From assembly GCA_009731375.1 (NCBI GenBank), contig BJOX01000355.1:167967-231966 (forward strand): a stretch of 64,000 nt of DNA, written 5' to 3'. Source of the DNA: Paulinella micropora (lineage: Eukaryota > Cercozoa > Imbricatea > Euglyphida). The notes beneath the pieces were generated by a model that was not told the origin of the DNA, did no database searches, and was given only the letters and a program-made list of their open reading frames with translations. A program made the position numbers and the translations under genes. This document shows, one piece after another, positions 28,801 through 38,009 of this stretch (position 1 is the first letter of the stretch; each line of letters begins with the position of its first letter).

Positions 28801-31586
28801 CACTTCTCAAAGTCTCCAAAATCTATCATTTTCTCCAACTTAGCCCGTGTTGCACCCCAATCGGGTATAAACTGGCTATAGTATTGCGCCATCGCAAGGA
28901 ATGAGTGCAATTCAGTGCGGTTCTTCGGTATCGGTCGATTCATAATCTCCTCCCTCTTCTCTTTGGATATCGAGACTCGATTATGGGAGATCTCGTACCC
29001 TAAGTATGTCACACTCGTCTTGGCAAGTTGACACTTCTTTAGATTGCACTTCAGGCCAAAAGCTCCGATGCGCCTGAATATATCGGACAAATGATCGATA
29101 TGCTCCTCCATTGTGTTAGAGTATACGATAATGTCATCGATATAGCAAAATGCATATTCTCCCGCCTTCTGTCCCCGCCTTCTCATAAAGCCACCGTCAG
29201 ACAAATCATCGTACTGACTGCTCAACATCTTCTGCATCGCCTTCTGGAAAAGTCCTGGGGCTTGCTTGAGGCCCATCGGAAGCACTTTCCATTGGTATAT
29301 TTCCATACCCACCACAAACGCCGTCAGCCATCTGGACTTTTCCTCCAGTGGTATCTGCCAGAAGCCATTCTTAAGGTCAATGACCGAATAGAATTTTGCA
29401 TTCCGCAGTACTCTCCTTCCTTCTTCTAATGTCGGGAGAGGATTTCTCTCTTCCTCCAGCACCTTGTTAACACGAGCATAGTTAACTGTCAGGCGCCATT
29501 CTCCTCCTGGCTTCGGCACTATTCTCGGTTGTGAGACTATTGGAGATGTTGATCTCTCAATAAAGTCCTCATTGAGCAGCTGTCTTGCTAGCTCCTCCGC
29601 TATCTTCGCCTCATGTATACTCAAATTCGCCCTTCGTGGTGCCGGTGACGGCTCCGCACCCGGTATTTTGTAAATAACCGCAGTGAAATCTTCAGGCTTG
29701 ACACCACCTGCATGTGGAGGGTCAAAAATTTCCTTGTTCGCCTCTAATTTGGCTTTTAAAAGCTCCTTCTCCTTCTCCGTGCCTACTCCTTCTTCCAATA
29801 TTTTCCGCGCCGCCTCTTGAAAATCTTCATCAGACATCTGCTTATGCTGCTTGAGGGGTTCTCTGTCCTCCTCCAAGCCTAAGTCCTCTTCCGAGACATC
29901 ATCTAGGCCCGTCTTTTCATACGTGACCGTGTCCGGCTCATCATCTTTACCGAGCTCCACCAGCATGTCAATGAGTCTCGCGTATTGCAAAGGAGCTTTA
30001 CGGGTGTAAAAACCATCAAAGCATGTGAATGCTTGCGGTATCAATTTCAACTTGTCGAGGTCTCTGAGCTTCCGCTTGTATGCACTGCTCTGCTCACGAG
30101 TTCCCATACGACAAGCCACCACTAGCTGTTGCTTGCGAGAGGGTACCGGTATAGGATGATCAATAAGCCGGTCCCTTATTTCCTGCGCCCATATCGCCTT
30201 CTCATTATATGGCAGGATAATAGTATACGGCTTATTATTTTCGAATAAAGTCCGTAAGCATTTCTTCACTTCAGACAGTGAACGCGGCCACGTGGGCTCG
30301 TCACCCCAGAAATCAGTAATAAAACTTTTAATAGTTTCTGGTGGAGTATCCGGGATTCGCCCCGTTCTCCTTGGTACAAACGCCTCCCTTTTTTCTTCTC
30401 CTACTTTCGCATGGAAACAGTATCCGTTAGTAATATGGACATCTGTTCCTACTCCTTCCGCGAATCTCGCCAACGACGGGCTTCTTTGTGCGACACATAT
30501 AATCTCCTCCTTTCGCTTCTCGATTAAGTCATCAATAGACTTTTTGTCCCAATGGCATGTCGGAACTGTGACAGTGCACACTTGGGATTCCCAATTGTCG
30601 GTCCAGGACAGTTCATCCGGTCTTACGACATGGGGGTGAACGTACACCTCAAGTGCCTCATGTGCGATGGCCATCTTTTTGTGATCCGTCGCTAGACTCA
30701 GCTCATAAGCCTCATAAGAGTCAGTAGCGTTGAAGGGATCAATATCGTTCTCTTCTCCTCTTTTTACTCCATATATCACTCGCCGTGCGGCGCAATCAAT
30801 CACAGCCCCCATCGTAGCCAATTGGTCATACGATAGTAATATTGACCCGTGGTAACCGGGGACGACATAGAGGTCCATACGGTATACTCGTGCGGATTTC
30901 AATTTAAAGGTCAGTGTGATGATTCCCGTGATATCCGTCCGGCTGCTCACTCCTTTGAGAGTGCCCGTTGACTTTTTCATATTTCCGTCCACCCAGTCCC
31001 GGTATCGATTAAAAAACTTCCGGCCGACAATATTAATATTCGCCATCGTATCATTACCAACTTTTAATATTGTCTTCAATGTTTCACAATAAAGTTCCGT
31101 ATAACACAGAGCATCGGGCCTGTGTATATTGGCTGCGAGAACAAGAACTTTACGTTCCAAATTTTGGAGTCTTGTCTCTAAGTTTTTCAACTCCTCCTTC
31201 TTCTCCTCCTGCTTCACCTCATTAACATTTTTATTATTCTGCGGTACTGGTGCGTTTACTATTTGAGCGACATTGTCTTGTGGTACTTGAGTACACACAT
31301 TGTCTTTTTGCTCGCCACCCGCCGCGACCGTAGACATTGAGTCTGTTCGTGGTTGTTTGCTTGGCCGAGGCGATACGTCTGCCATTGGCCTCCTCGCCTC
31401 CATCGCAAGTCTCGCCTTCCTATTTGCATCAGTTATCATTGGTAACCGTGCTGTATGAACGGGTATGAGACTACCTTGGGGCTGCAGTCTCTGTGTACCC
31501 ACATCTTTGTTTTCACATAGAGGAAGCGTTGGCCCAGTCTGCACAACAGCATTAGAAAGCACTGTGACTTTAGGGTTAAACTTCAC
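25806..31586 (-). CDS. pol: gypsy Pol polyprotein (protease, RT, RNase H, integrase)
   Basis: An uninterrupted 1,926-codon frame. A coiled-coil-like KEEL/LERK segment at about 125-150 precedes a retropepsin-like fold whose active-site loop reads GNDTMAN (Asp about 179) instead of the usual D-T/S-G-A. Reverse transcriptase follows with LPMGLKQAPGLFQ and catalytic YIDDI at about 814-818, then RNase H with VDTDASKFAIGAVL at about 963 and LARWQAFLSCFDF. Integrase has the H-H-C-C finger (HNCPLLAH near 1283, CIPC near 1320), the first Asp in IHIDHVGPF near 1352, Asp in CSDRGSDF, and Glu in GKIERVHR near 1447. A GPY/F-type module (GPYQIMEQTGPLNYKI) follows at about 1597. There is a long C-terminal extension of about 250 residues of unknown role. 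The frame is open upstream to a TGA at 31620-31622, in phase with Gag frame 2. Confidence 0.96.
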   Translation of the reverse strand: MKFNPKVTVLSNAVVQTGPTLPLCENKDVGTQRLQPQGSLIPVHTARLPMITDANRKARLAMEARRPMADVSPRPSKQPRTDSMSTVAAGGEQKDNVCTQVPQDNVAQIVNAPVPQNNKNVNEVKQEEKKEELKNLETRLQNLERKVLVLAANIHRPDALCYTELYCETLKTILKVGNDTMANINIVGRKFFNRYRDWVDGNMKKSTGTLKGVSSRTDITGIITLTFKLKSARVYRMDLYVVPGYHGSILLSYDQLATMGAVIDCAARRVIYGVKRGEENDIDPFNATDSYEAYELSLATDHKKMAIAHEALEVYVHPHVVRPDELSWTDNWESQVCTVTVPTCHWDKKSIDDLIEKRKEEIICVAQRSPSLARFAEGVGTDVHITNGYCFHAKVGEEKREAFVPRRTGRIPDTPPETIKSFITDFWGDEPTWPRSLSEVKKCLRTLFENNKPYTIILPYNEKAIWAQEIRDRLIDHPIPVPSRKQQLVVACRMGTREQSSAYKRKLRDLDKLKLIPQAFTCFDGFYTRKAPLQYARLIDMLVELGKDDEPDTVTYEKTGLDDVSEEDLGLEEDREPLKQHKQMSDEDFQEAARKILEEGVGTEKEKELLKAKLEANKEIFDPPHAGGVKPEDFTAVIYKIPGAEPSPAPRRANLSIHEAKIAEELARQLLNEDFIERSTSPIVSQPRIVPKPGGEWRLTVNYARVNKVLEEERNPLPTLEEGRRVLRNAKFYSVIDLKNGFWQIPLEEKSRWLTAFVVGMEIYQWKVLPMGLKQAPGLFQKAMQKMLSSQYDDLSDGGFMRRRGQKAGEYAFCYIDDIIVYSNTMEEHIDHLSDIFRRIGAFGLKCNLKKCQLAKTSVTYLGYEISHNRVSISKEKREEIMNRPIPKNRTELHSFLAMAQYYSQFIPDWGATRAKLEKMIDFGDFEKWGEEALQAFHALKDLIYKDPKDGGLVLTMPDFTKQFVVDTDASKFAIGAVLQQEDEEKKLRPIMFISRKLCAAERNYCTRQREALAVVWALKRLREYLWGGPQFTVRTDHHNLLWLMNHEQTGRLARWQAFLSCFDFTMVHLPGKRNVVADSLSRLEFNSEVSALVSTVEMEDLSTDKVYEVSHIEAMEMASGVRYDRTGLRYSPQGPDHGICCELHTQEDAEWSYEVYENAKANIREEEETQEVYAEPPQERRSDLDDDPERIGVRLEDGTIHIASPTAWRQQQAQDPEFKELIQLYQNPDELRMTKAIKDQMKEMGWRDGLLWYKGLHGRYASQPDKWTLWVPESLRRFIFVAAHNCPLLAHPGRQRTHMFVARRFWWKKMKEEIDQAVDACIPCKINKTPLKANFGLIGEFPLHAGMFEFIHIDHVGPFPESKDGYKYLLTAIDRATNYVWIIPVKDVTGKTTAEALIDRIISQIGVPRKICSDRGSDFNNEVIDKLSKYYGMKWQYVTAYNPRANGKIERVHRPLKASLKMYCTKKENQRAWVEAAPSFAFAMNCLPSTALGGSKSSISPYQLVYGREPDIPTSLLHPKDTWADADELFGMRLRVKMEAEQIVRAHREAERRKTDAEGVRQAHLDQIKFQVGDIVLLYHPQVPKGVSSKLFTHWKGPYQIMEQTGPLNYKIRGRGKVQIVNVRRLIKYDPFLLEDESVEEALKRMKDDFKEVPPIHKEAGIDQDDAYRAPIAEKEESEVDSKEKTDRISAVGTQSKSPREHSGKKEKITEAQLRRARNDLINDQPRKAMRSMRSKDVHQEEEGTDTDPNAGNVEIVHERWKEGDAIATIAWVKNVFYLMRPAEQHVADDTLSDLYLMRVVAVPRQMRVTRTLKISSAAKIVQPILQFWRSMDPVEDPKARHYLPVYKDAKSLETWDDTITPRDKDYTAWTIQTLPRGVLDVPFELSLGGIPNKIWDILEQSKFDLTFVGGPPPGKEIRARRRRQ

Positions 31587-31619
31587 AGTCTTCTCCTTCC
31601 TCTCTTCTTCCCCCTCCAG

Positions 31620-31622
31620 TCA
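31620..31622 (-). promoter_or_regulatory. in-frame UGA between Gag frame 2 and Pol
   Basis: Gag frame 2 and pol are the same reading frame separated by this single UGA, in context GAA-UGA-CUG. A cytosine after UGA, and UGA-CU in particular, is a known leaky context. Readthrough would yield Gag-Pol, as in gammaretroviruses with UAG. A nonsense mutation or reinitiation at the Met codon at 31586 are alternatives. Confidence 0.5.
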
Positions 31623-32393
31623 TTCCACCACCTCGAAACGATTACCTTGAGTAGTGTCCGGGTAGGATGACGTATCGGTCTCCGAGGCAGTGTTGTAGGC
31701 CTGAGCTCGACCGAAATTTGGGTTGGAGCTTGCCCACGAGCCTCCTCCTCCTCTGGGTGGGGGGGCTGGAGCTCGAACAGCTCTCCCTCCATAAGGGGTA
31801 TATCCCCGACCTCCTCCTCTTCCTCTCTGAGGGGTTCCCTGCCACCTCGAGGCTCCTCTCCATGTTCCTCCTCCTCCTCCTCCTCCTCCTCCTCCTCGTC
31901 CTCCTGCTCCTGCTCCTCCTTCTCGTCCTCTTTGAGAGGCCTTTAAGTTCTTTTGTCTCTCCCTTTCCTCCTTCTTCTCCTTCATCCTCTTCATGTAGGT
32001 AATGATTGCCTCTCGTAACTCCTCATCATCACACATATTGGCATACCAACCTTCGTTCACAGCGGCAATCTGAAGCATATTGAAAAGGCCCGGTTCCTTG
32101 CCTTCCGTCCTGCTCAGAAAATTTGCCCTTGCTGTTGGGTTCTGCCTATCATGATTGAAAGAGCAGTCTCTGTTCTCCATCTGTGCCTTACACTGCAAGC
32201 CCGCGAACCACCTCCAACATGCGGTCTTCAGGTCTGGCTCTCTCTGTCTCTTCCAACCGGCAACTCTGTTTGTGTACGTGGCTTGTGCGCCAACAGGTAC
32301 ACCGCCTGCCTGTGCCGTATGTGCCTCCGTGAGCGAGTCCATGTTTGAGCATGCACTCATCACTTCTTGAAACAGTGCTGACGGAGCAACCAT
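31620..32393 (-). CDS. gag: gypsy Gag frame 2 (CCCH-finger nucleocapsid-like)
   Basis: A 257-codon frame that overlaps the end of Gag frame 1 by 34 nt in the -1 phase and is in phase with pol. Near residues 59-82 it has a C-x8-C-x8-C-x3-H cluster (CWRWFAGLQC...C-SFNH), which matches a CCCH zinc finger rather than the CCHC knuckle usual in gypsy Gag. A Gly/Arg-rich RGG-like tail (about 150-230) suggests RNA binding. It ends in TGA (minus-strand GAA-TGA-CTG-GAG), 33 nt before the first Met of pol. Confidence 0.8.
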   Translation of the reverse strand: MVAPSALFQEVMSACSNMDSLTEAHTAQAGGVPVGAQATYTNRVAGWKRQREPDLKTACWRWFAGLQCKAQMENRDCSFNHDRQNPTARANFLSRTEGKEPGLFNMLQIAAVNEGWYANMCDDEELREAIITYMKRMKEKKEERERQKNLKASQRGREGGAGAGGRGGGGGGGGGGTWRGASRWQGTPQRGRGGGRGYTPYGGRAVRAPAPPPRGGGGSWASSNPNFGRAQAYNTASETDTSSYPDTTQGNRFEVVE

Positions 32394-33202
32394 TGTAAAA
32401 ACAGTTGTTCCATTGTAAAAAAATGAAATATGCCATTCGAGTTTTTCGAACCCAGATTGGTCTTCATTTTTGTTACATCGACTGCCTCCTGACCATTCGC
32501 GAGGAATCTGGCCGTTGCTCTTGGGTTTGTGTACTGGAGGTAACCCTCACATCGTGGGCCGTATGTACGTTCCCAAATCAGGGTTTGAGTGTACACCCCA
32601 AAGATAGCATCGAGTAATTCAAGGTGGGTGTGTGTGTCCCCAAACTTGATATGCTGTATCTTCTTTCTCTCTTCTGGATCAGAGACCAGTTTGCCGAGGA
32701 GCTGTGCTGTGTTTGATAATAGGATATAGACATCCTTTTTAGCACGACTTTTCTCTCTTCTTTGATCCTGAGGGATCCACACATAGGTATCCTTCTCTAC
32801 CCCCATCTTGTTATCAAACTCTTTTTTAGTGAGGTCATAGTGGTCTTGCACCCACTGTTGTTCCTCCACTGTGATCTCCTCTCCATCACTATGAATCAAG
32901 TCGATCATTTTTCGTCCTCCTCCTCCCGTGTAGGCAGGTGGTAAGGGATTACCATATGCTCCTCCTCCTCCCGTCTCTTCTTGTTCAAATCCTCCTTCAT
33001 CTTCGTCTCCTCCATATCTTCCTTCATCATCCCAGCCCTCTTCTACTCCTCCTCCTACTCCTTCATCTCCTCCTCCTCCTTCATTCAATCCTCCTCCTCC
33101 TCCTTCATTCAATCCTCTTCCTCCTCCTCCTCCTGCTTCTTCTTCTTCTCTTCTTTGATCTGCCTCCGAGAATTCACTCACTTCGGCGGTCTCTGTCGAC
33201 AT
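32360..33202 (-). CDS. gag: gypsy Gag frame 1 (capsid-like)
   Basis: A 280-residue frame, first large frame after the 5' leader. The N-terminal 90 residues are acidic and Gly-rich (GGGGLNEGGGG repeats). The rest is helical-looking with EERKKIQHIKFGDTHTHLELL and ends FLQWLLRQHCFKK. The position and size fit Gag matrix/capsid. A T-TTT-TTT run in its phase lies at 32417-32423, just before the overlap with frame 2, so the two may be made as one protein by -1 slippage. No homology beyond position supports the capsid call. Confidence 0.7.
   Translation of the reverse strand: MSTETAEVSEFSEADQRREEEEAGGGGGRGLNEGGGGGLNEGGGGDEGVGGGVEEGWDDEGRYGGDEDEGGFEQEETGGGGAYGNPLPPAYTGGGGRKMIDLIHSDGEEITVEEQQWVQDHYDLTKKEFDNKMGVEKDTYVWIPQDQRREKSRAKKDVYILLSNTAQLLGKLVSDPEERKKIQHIKFGDTHTHLELLDAIFGVYTQTLIWERTYGPRCEGYLQYTNPRATARFLANGQEAVDVTKMKTNLGSKNSNGIFHFFTMEQLFLQWLLRQHCFKK
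32417..32423 (-). promoter_or_regulatory. candidate -1 ribosomal slip site T_TTT_TTT
   Basis: On the minus strand, codons CAT-TTT-TTT-ACA of Gag frame 1 give heptamer T_TTT_TTT. A -1 slip moves ribosomes into the frame of Gag 2, which is open from that point through its first ATG. A downstream stimulatory structure was not assessed. Confidence 0.45.
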
Positions 33203-33971
33203 GATGTCGTAGTAGTGATCAACAGGAGGACAGTGTCAGCTCCTATGTTTGGTTTTTGTTCGTTTGTGTTCTGTTCCTCCTTCAGTCGATTGACTAGTGA
33301 AGAGAGAAACTAATAGAGAGGGTAGGATAAGATTCCCTGTCCTCTATGAAACACTGTTTGTATGTTTGTTTTTGTTTGAGAAAAATAGTCTTTGAGACTT
33401 TCTCCGATTTCTTGTTCTCCTTACTCAGATTACTTTCTCCTCCTTCTTTTCTATATTGTATCTAGTATGAGGCACTTGGACCTACACACAGATAGTAATA
33501 GAGAAGCTAGAAAAGCTCTCCTTGAGAAGTCGACAGTCGGTCGGATAGGTTCTCAGATTCTCCTTTAGAAAACGATCAGAGATTTGCAAAAATACTCTGA
33601 CGTATGTGTGAGATAATGCAGATAAATGCACAAACTAGAAGGGTAAAGTGTTGTGCTCCTGTCCCTATGCTTGTTTGTGTTTTGTGTGTGTTCCTTCACT
33701 CTTCTGTCCACCTCCTTCTTCTTGGTCTCTGTGTGAGAACAGCAAGAACGACAGAGAGTTTGTATCTGATGTCTCCTTGTGAGCACACAGATACTGATTG
33801 GGCTAGAGGGTACGAGACACCTGCTTGAGACCAATCAAATTATTTGTTTTGTGAAAGAGTTATGAGGGAGCTGTGTTGGAGTATTTGTTTTCGTCTGACG
33901 TCCCCGTGTGAGACAGGTCAGTGAAAATTCACTCTGTTGCCTGTGTGGCAAAGCAGAAAGAAATCACCCTA

Positions 33972-33988
33972 GTGATGTGGACTCCAAA
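33972..33988 (-). promoter_or_regulatory. gypsy primer-binding site candidate
   Basis: Minus-strand TTTGGAGTCCACATCAC begins at the inner edge of the 5' LTR. The TGG start two bases in would pair with a tRNA CCA end. The tRNA species was not identified. Confidence 0.6.
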
Positions 33989-34226
33989 TGTAATGCCCCC
34001 AACGATAGCTCGTAAAAAGTCGGTAATACAACCAAACACAGTCCTCAAGAATGAGAATGATGTCTCGTTCTATTAGCTCAGTAAAGCCAAAAAGGAAAAC
34101 GGCAACAGACCAGGAATAAAATGGCATTCAGGTCCAATCCGGACAAATAATACTGAAAAACAAGCTGGTGCACCTGTCACCAGGAAAAGGTATTTTTTAC
34201 CGGCTATCCGGGGGGTGATGCCTACA
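33989..34226 (-). repeat. gypsy 5' LTR
   Basis: Second LTR copy, 238 bp, with a few substitutions and a one-base indel relative to the other. As 5' LTR it should carry the element's promoter on the minus strand. Confidence 0.96.
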
Positions 34227-34230
34227 AGTG

Positions 34231-34727
34231 ACTAAAATATGACATATTTTACTAGTGCTAATACAATATTAATTAGGTTAGACAGTACGGGCCGGCATAT
34301 GTAATGTGTGTCGTTAGAGCCATTACGTGTGTCCTGCCAAAAACGTTCCCGCTCTTTGTCTTGGCGCGTTCTTCTAATAAAGTTTATACTACAGACGATA
34401 TCACGAATTGCTTAGTTTTGACTCCGGATTATTAAGATAGTCTAACAGATTATGAAGCCTTGAAGCGTGAAAGGTAGTACGGTAAAGTCTGATAAACTTT
34501 ATTCACATATTCTTTTTTTCAGAGTTTTTCGTGGTGTGTGGAAGGCTACCACAGAACAAACGAACTGGTGACGTGCGGAAGGCTGTCACCAAATCAGGTG
34601 AGCTGTTGGAACGTGCGTAAGGCTGCCAACAAACACCTGGGGTGGAACGTGCGGAAGGCTGCCACCTAATTTTAATCGAACTGTTCGTTACGAACAAATA
34701 CTTACTAATCTAGCTTCACTAGAAATA
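34231..34727. other. leader region of copia element; no gene
   Basis: Non-coding DNA between the gypsy insertion and the first Gag-like frame of the plus-strand copia relic. It may contain that element's 5' LTR, but no matching 3' LTR is recognisable near 42070-42720. It holds the short tandem repeat at 34529-34672. Confidence 0.5.
34529..34672 (+). repeat. short tandem repeat GTGCGGAAGGCTGCCACC
   Basis: Four imperfect copies of a GTGYGGAAGGCTGYCACC-like unit, separated by 20-30 bp, each with a potential hairpin of the GGTG...CACC type. It lies in the presumed leader of the copia relic and could be a packaging or regulatory structure. Confidence 0.7.
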
Positions 34728-35138
34728 GTGAGAGCAAATCCGAGTGGTAGTCGAGGTTTTCTCCTACCTTCCTCCCTTTGCTACGCTAATATAGCATCTA
34801 ATAACTCTGACCTAGTCAAAATGAGGCTGGAAACACCTAAGTATGATCATGGGAAAGAATGGGAGCTGTGGGAATACACCTTTATATCTATAACAGGTGT
34901 CACGCACCCAGAAATCCTATCATTGATACCGTGTTTCCAGACTCATACCTTAACTAAACCACTATCTGTTTGTGTTCCTCCTGACTCCCCTACGAACGCA
35001 CCCTTTAAATCACCTAAAGGAGAGGAAGAAGAAGGAACAGGCGAACAAGAAGAAGCAGAAGCTAAGGTCAAGAAAGAGGAGGATAGAGATGCATCTGCTG
35101 AACCGCTAACCATCATACCTACTGAACAAAAAATCTGA
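34728..35138 (+). pseudogene. gag: copia A Gag, N-terminal part
   Basis: Contains LETPKYDHGKEWELWEYTF, typical of the start of copia Gag, and an acidic Glu-rich stretch. It stops at TGA (35136-35138), but the same frame continues as DANGDWEKQAQAAICIKIQ to another TGA, which looks like lost coding sequence. Confidence 0.7.
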
Positions 35139-35288
35139 GATGCCAATGGCGACTGGGAGAAACAAGCCCAAGCCGCTATTTGCATTAAGATTCAGTGATC
35201 AGTATCATGAGCCACAGAAAAAAGAAAAGAAAGCAAGTTTGAATAGACTCCTCTATGTTTTCTTACTTCTTGTGCTCATGATAGGAAA

Positions 35289-36812
35289 GTGATGGCTATT
35301 ATGAGACAGGGGGGAACCGATGGGGTAGCCTGCTTCTTGGCCCTCAAGAAACATTATGGGGGGATTGACCTCATAAAGTTTGAAGAGGACCAAGAAGCAG
35401 TCTATCATTCTTACCCAAAGGAACCTAGTGAGGTAAGTGCTTGGCTAGCTAACTACACTACCCTTTTGAAGAAGCAGGAAAAGTTGATGGGTGTGATTCC
35501 TGAGATCATGAAGACAGATATGATCATGAGGAAGCTCAAGCACATGCAACCTTTCAAGAGGTACCATCAAAATAGGTCCTGGCAAGCTTTACTCCCTGAT
35601 CAGAGACCTAATCTAGATGACTTCCTAAAGGTCATGGAGCAACTTGCTCAAGGTCATGTCTCTCAGGGTAAGTTACGTAAGCTATACGGTTCCGGAAGCT
35701 CTAAGTCTGACCCTATCACTATCAATTTGGTAGGGGCAACTAAGAGCAAAAGGAACCCCAAGCTGCCTCAGACAGGAGATAGTACTCAGGGAGGGGGAGA
35801 GGAAGGCGTGTGTTGGAACTGCCTCTCCCCCGACCATAGGATTGCTTTCTGTCTTGTCAAATGTCAACTGACTGAATGTCCTAAAGATGGACATGGTCCA
35901 TTAAAGTGTCCTATTAGAAGACGAGCTAGGGTGTCTGATAAAGGACATGTGAGAGAGAAGGATAAGGACAGGCAGTCTGAGAAGACAGACAGACAGGATA
36001 AGAGAGAGGAGACAAGAAGTAAGAAGAAGAAGAAGAAGGAGAGCAGCAAGGAGAGAAGAAAGCTGAAAGAATCTGATTTCATTAAGAATAAGAAGATGAT
36101 AAGCTTGAATGCTGAGTCCCCTTCCTCTTCCTCTTTTTCCTCTTCAGAGAGTGACGAAGAAGAAGACCCAAGTTTACCAGATAACCTTGAGCCTTCTTCT
36201 AGGTCAGAATCGGAGTCAGAAGACGAGGGAGAGGTGGGGTACATCCATCATATAGCTATCATGATGATGAGAAGAGAGGGAGAGGAAGAAGAGGGAGACA
36301 ACGAAACACACGAACCCCCCCTCTCATCTACACCCCACACACCGCTTTTGCCACACGCATTTGTGCCACCTGACGCAGTAGATAGAGGTGAGGGTGAGCG
36401 AGAGAGTAGTGTGCGAGGGGGAGAAGAGGACAAGCATGCATCATCTATTCAAAACGCCTCCACACACACTCGCCCAACTATCCCACCCCTTCACGAGAAT
36501 AAATTTTTGACCTCTCTTGATATGGCTGGCGACCCCACCCCTCTTAACCAGATCATACCATTGGAAGAGAACTGGGCACTCAGACGTACCAGGGCATGTT
36601 ACGTAAAAATACTCGTGAAAGGGCTGCATCCCATACACATACGTGAGGTAGGTGGCCCACCCCTCAACCTCCACGGCAAACCGATACGTAAGGATAGTTG
36701 TCATGTCACTAGTAGTAAGCAGTGTGAGGCAACAGTGCCTGACACGGGTGTCCGGTGCTCGTGGAGTTTGGGGGCAGCGAGAAAAGGGGCAAGAGGTGGC
36801 GCGTGCTGCTAG
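35289..36812 (+). pseudogene. gag: copia A Gag, central and C-terminal part with CCHC knuckle
   Basis: Same frame as the upstream piece. The first 140 residues (HYGGIDLIKFEED, WLANYTTLLKKQEKLMG, MRKLKHMQPF) match the copia Gag layout. CWNCLSPDHRIAFC at about residues 178-191 is a C-x2-C-x4-H-x4-C zinc knuckle. A Lys/Arg/Glu-rich, then acidic Ser-rich region follows. The end contains CEATVPDTGVRC, whose partner FCGKH lies in another frame at about 36826-36845, so a frameshift breaks this module. Confidence 0.8.
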
Positions 36813-37031
36813 GTTAGTAGATCATGACTTCTGTGGCAAGCACCTTGAGCAAGAGAGAAAGAGGGAGGAAATACTAGCTTAGTATGAGGAGAAATTGAAC
36901 CTAGGTCTTCTCCCCCCTTACGACGCTCTCAGTATTGAACCTACTATCTTATTCACTAAAATCCCCCTATGAAGACAGCACACAGTGACTCGTCCTTCAT
37001 CTAAACTACACCTACCACTACTACCCAGAAC

Positions 37032-38009
37032 ATGAGTAGGAGAGGAATAGGAGTAGGGGGAGTAGAAGGAGTAGGTGAAGGGATAGGACAGTTTGTACCT
37101 CCTTTATCTACGTTGCCTACACCTCAAGCACAGCCCACATCTCAAGCACAGCCCACATCCCAATCACAGCCTTTAAGCATGTTGTCAGCACCTCACGTAC
37201 CACCTACCACATCTGTGACGTCAGTGTTGTTAACTCATGCACATCCTGTGTCTCGTGTTGTGTCTGTCCCACCTGAAAGAGAGCCGGGAGAAACCCCAAA
37301 CAACCAACCAACCGTTCCTACAACCTCTGAACAAGGGAAAGTAGGGACGGTCGAGGGTAAGCAGGTGTTGGGCAGTGGGGGACTTCTCCCCATTGAAGAG
37401 TTGCAACAACTTCTAAATGCCCTCGCCCAAGGGTTTAAGAATAGGACAGTGAAAGATGGACAGATCGTAACTAGGAGTGGGGAGTACGATGAGCTTTATA
37501 CAGAGGTGTATTATGCGATACATGACTGTATAATAACTATGGCCACCAAACACGAAGACCCATTTGCACGTGGCATTGTCTCTTCTTTTCCCTACATGTT
37601 AAAAGAGATAGAGGAGCTTGAAGCCGTGTTGGGGGGTAAGACACCGCCGGAAGAGGATGAAACAACGGATAGTTCTCAGACCGACGACACTAGCACTAAC
37701 GCTCAAAGCACACACACTGCAACACAAGACAACTCACATGCTGAATGTGCTATTATGTTGATGGGGAATGAAACAGACAGCGACACTAAAGCCAATAGTA
37801 TTGTGTGGGTAGATGACAGTGGTGCGAGTGAAACACAGTCTCCCGACAAAACCACATTCGTCAAACTTGTGAAGGCCCCACAGAGGTTCAGAATTGCAAA
37901 AGGGAGTATTCGGACTGAGTATAAAGGCAAGGTCCAAATGAACCTCTCTGGTTCTCACGGGGATGAAGTCTGTGTCTTCGATTCACATACCACCTATAAC
38001 CCGCATTAA
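37032..38009 (+). pseudogene. pol: copia A protease region
   Basis: WVDDSGASETQSPDKTTF near residue 257 is the copia aspartic-protease signature (D-S-G-A-S/T). Pro/Gln-rich AQPTSQ repeats precede it. The frame ends at TAA (38007-38009) and similar sequence continues in another phase at 38039-38323. Confidence 0.8.

Larger units (their letters stand above)
24737..34226 (-). mobile_element. Ty3/gypsy LTR retrotransposon, nearly intact
   Basis: A 9.49-kb element on the minus strand with two LTRs (24737-24973 and 33989-34226), each TG...CA, flanked by AGTG at 24733-24736 and 34227-34230. Read on the minus strand it has 5' LTR, a primer-binding-like TTTGGAGTCCACATCAC, a 5' leader of about 0.8 kb, Gag frame 1 (33202-32360), Gag frame 2 (32393-31620), pol (31586-25806), a 3' region of about 0.8 kb and a purine tract next to the 3' LTR. 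The integrase lies after RNase H, which defines Ty3/gypsy order. The LTRs differ at only a few positions and pol has no interruption, so the insertion is recent. Confidence 0.96.

Noticed and set aside
31642-33313. Plus-strand Ser/Leu/Pro frames across the gypsy Gag
   Set aside because: Complement of Gly/Glu-rich Gag codons; no homology-like features.
24737-34226. Endogenous retrovirus with envelope
   Set aside because: No envelope-like frame, signal peptide or transmembrane segment follows pol; the element is a gypsy retrotransposon.
35864-36244. Minus-strand Ser/Leu-rich frame opposite copia A Gag
   Set aside because: Antisense shadow of the acidic/Lys-rich Gag region.
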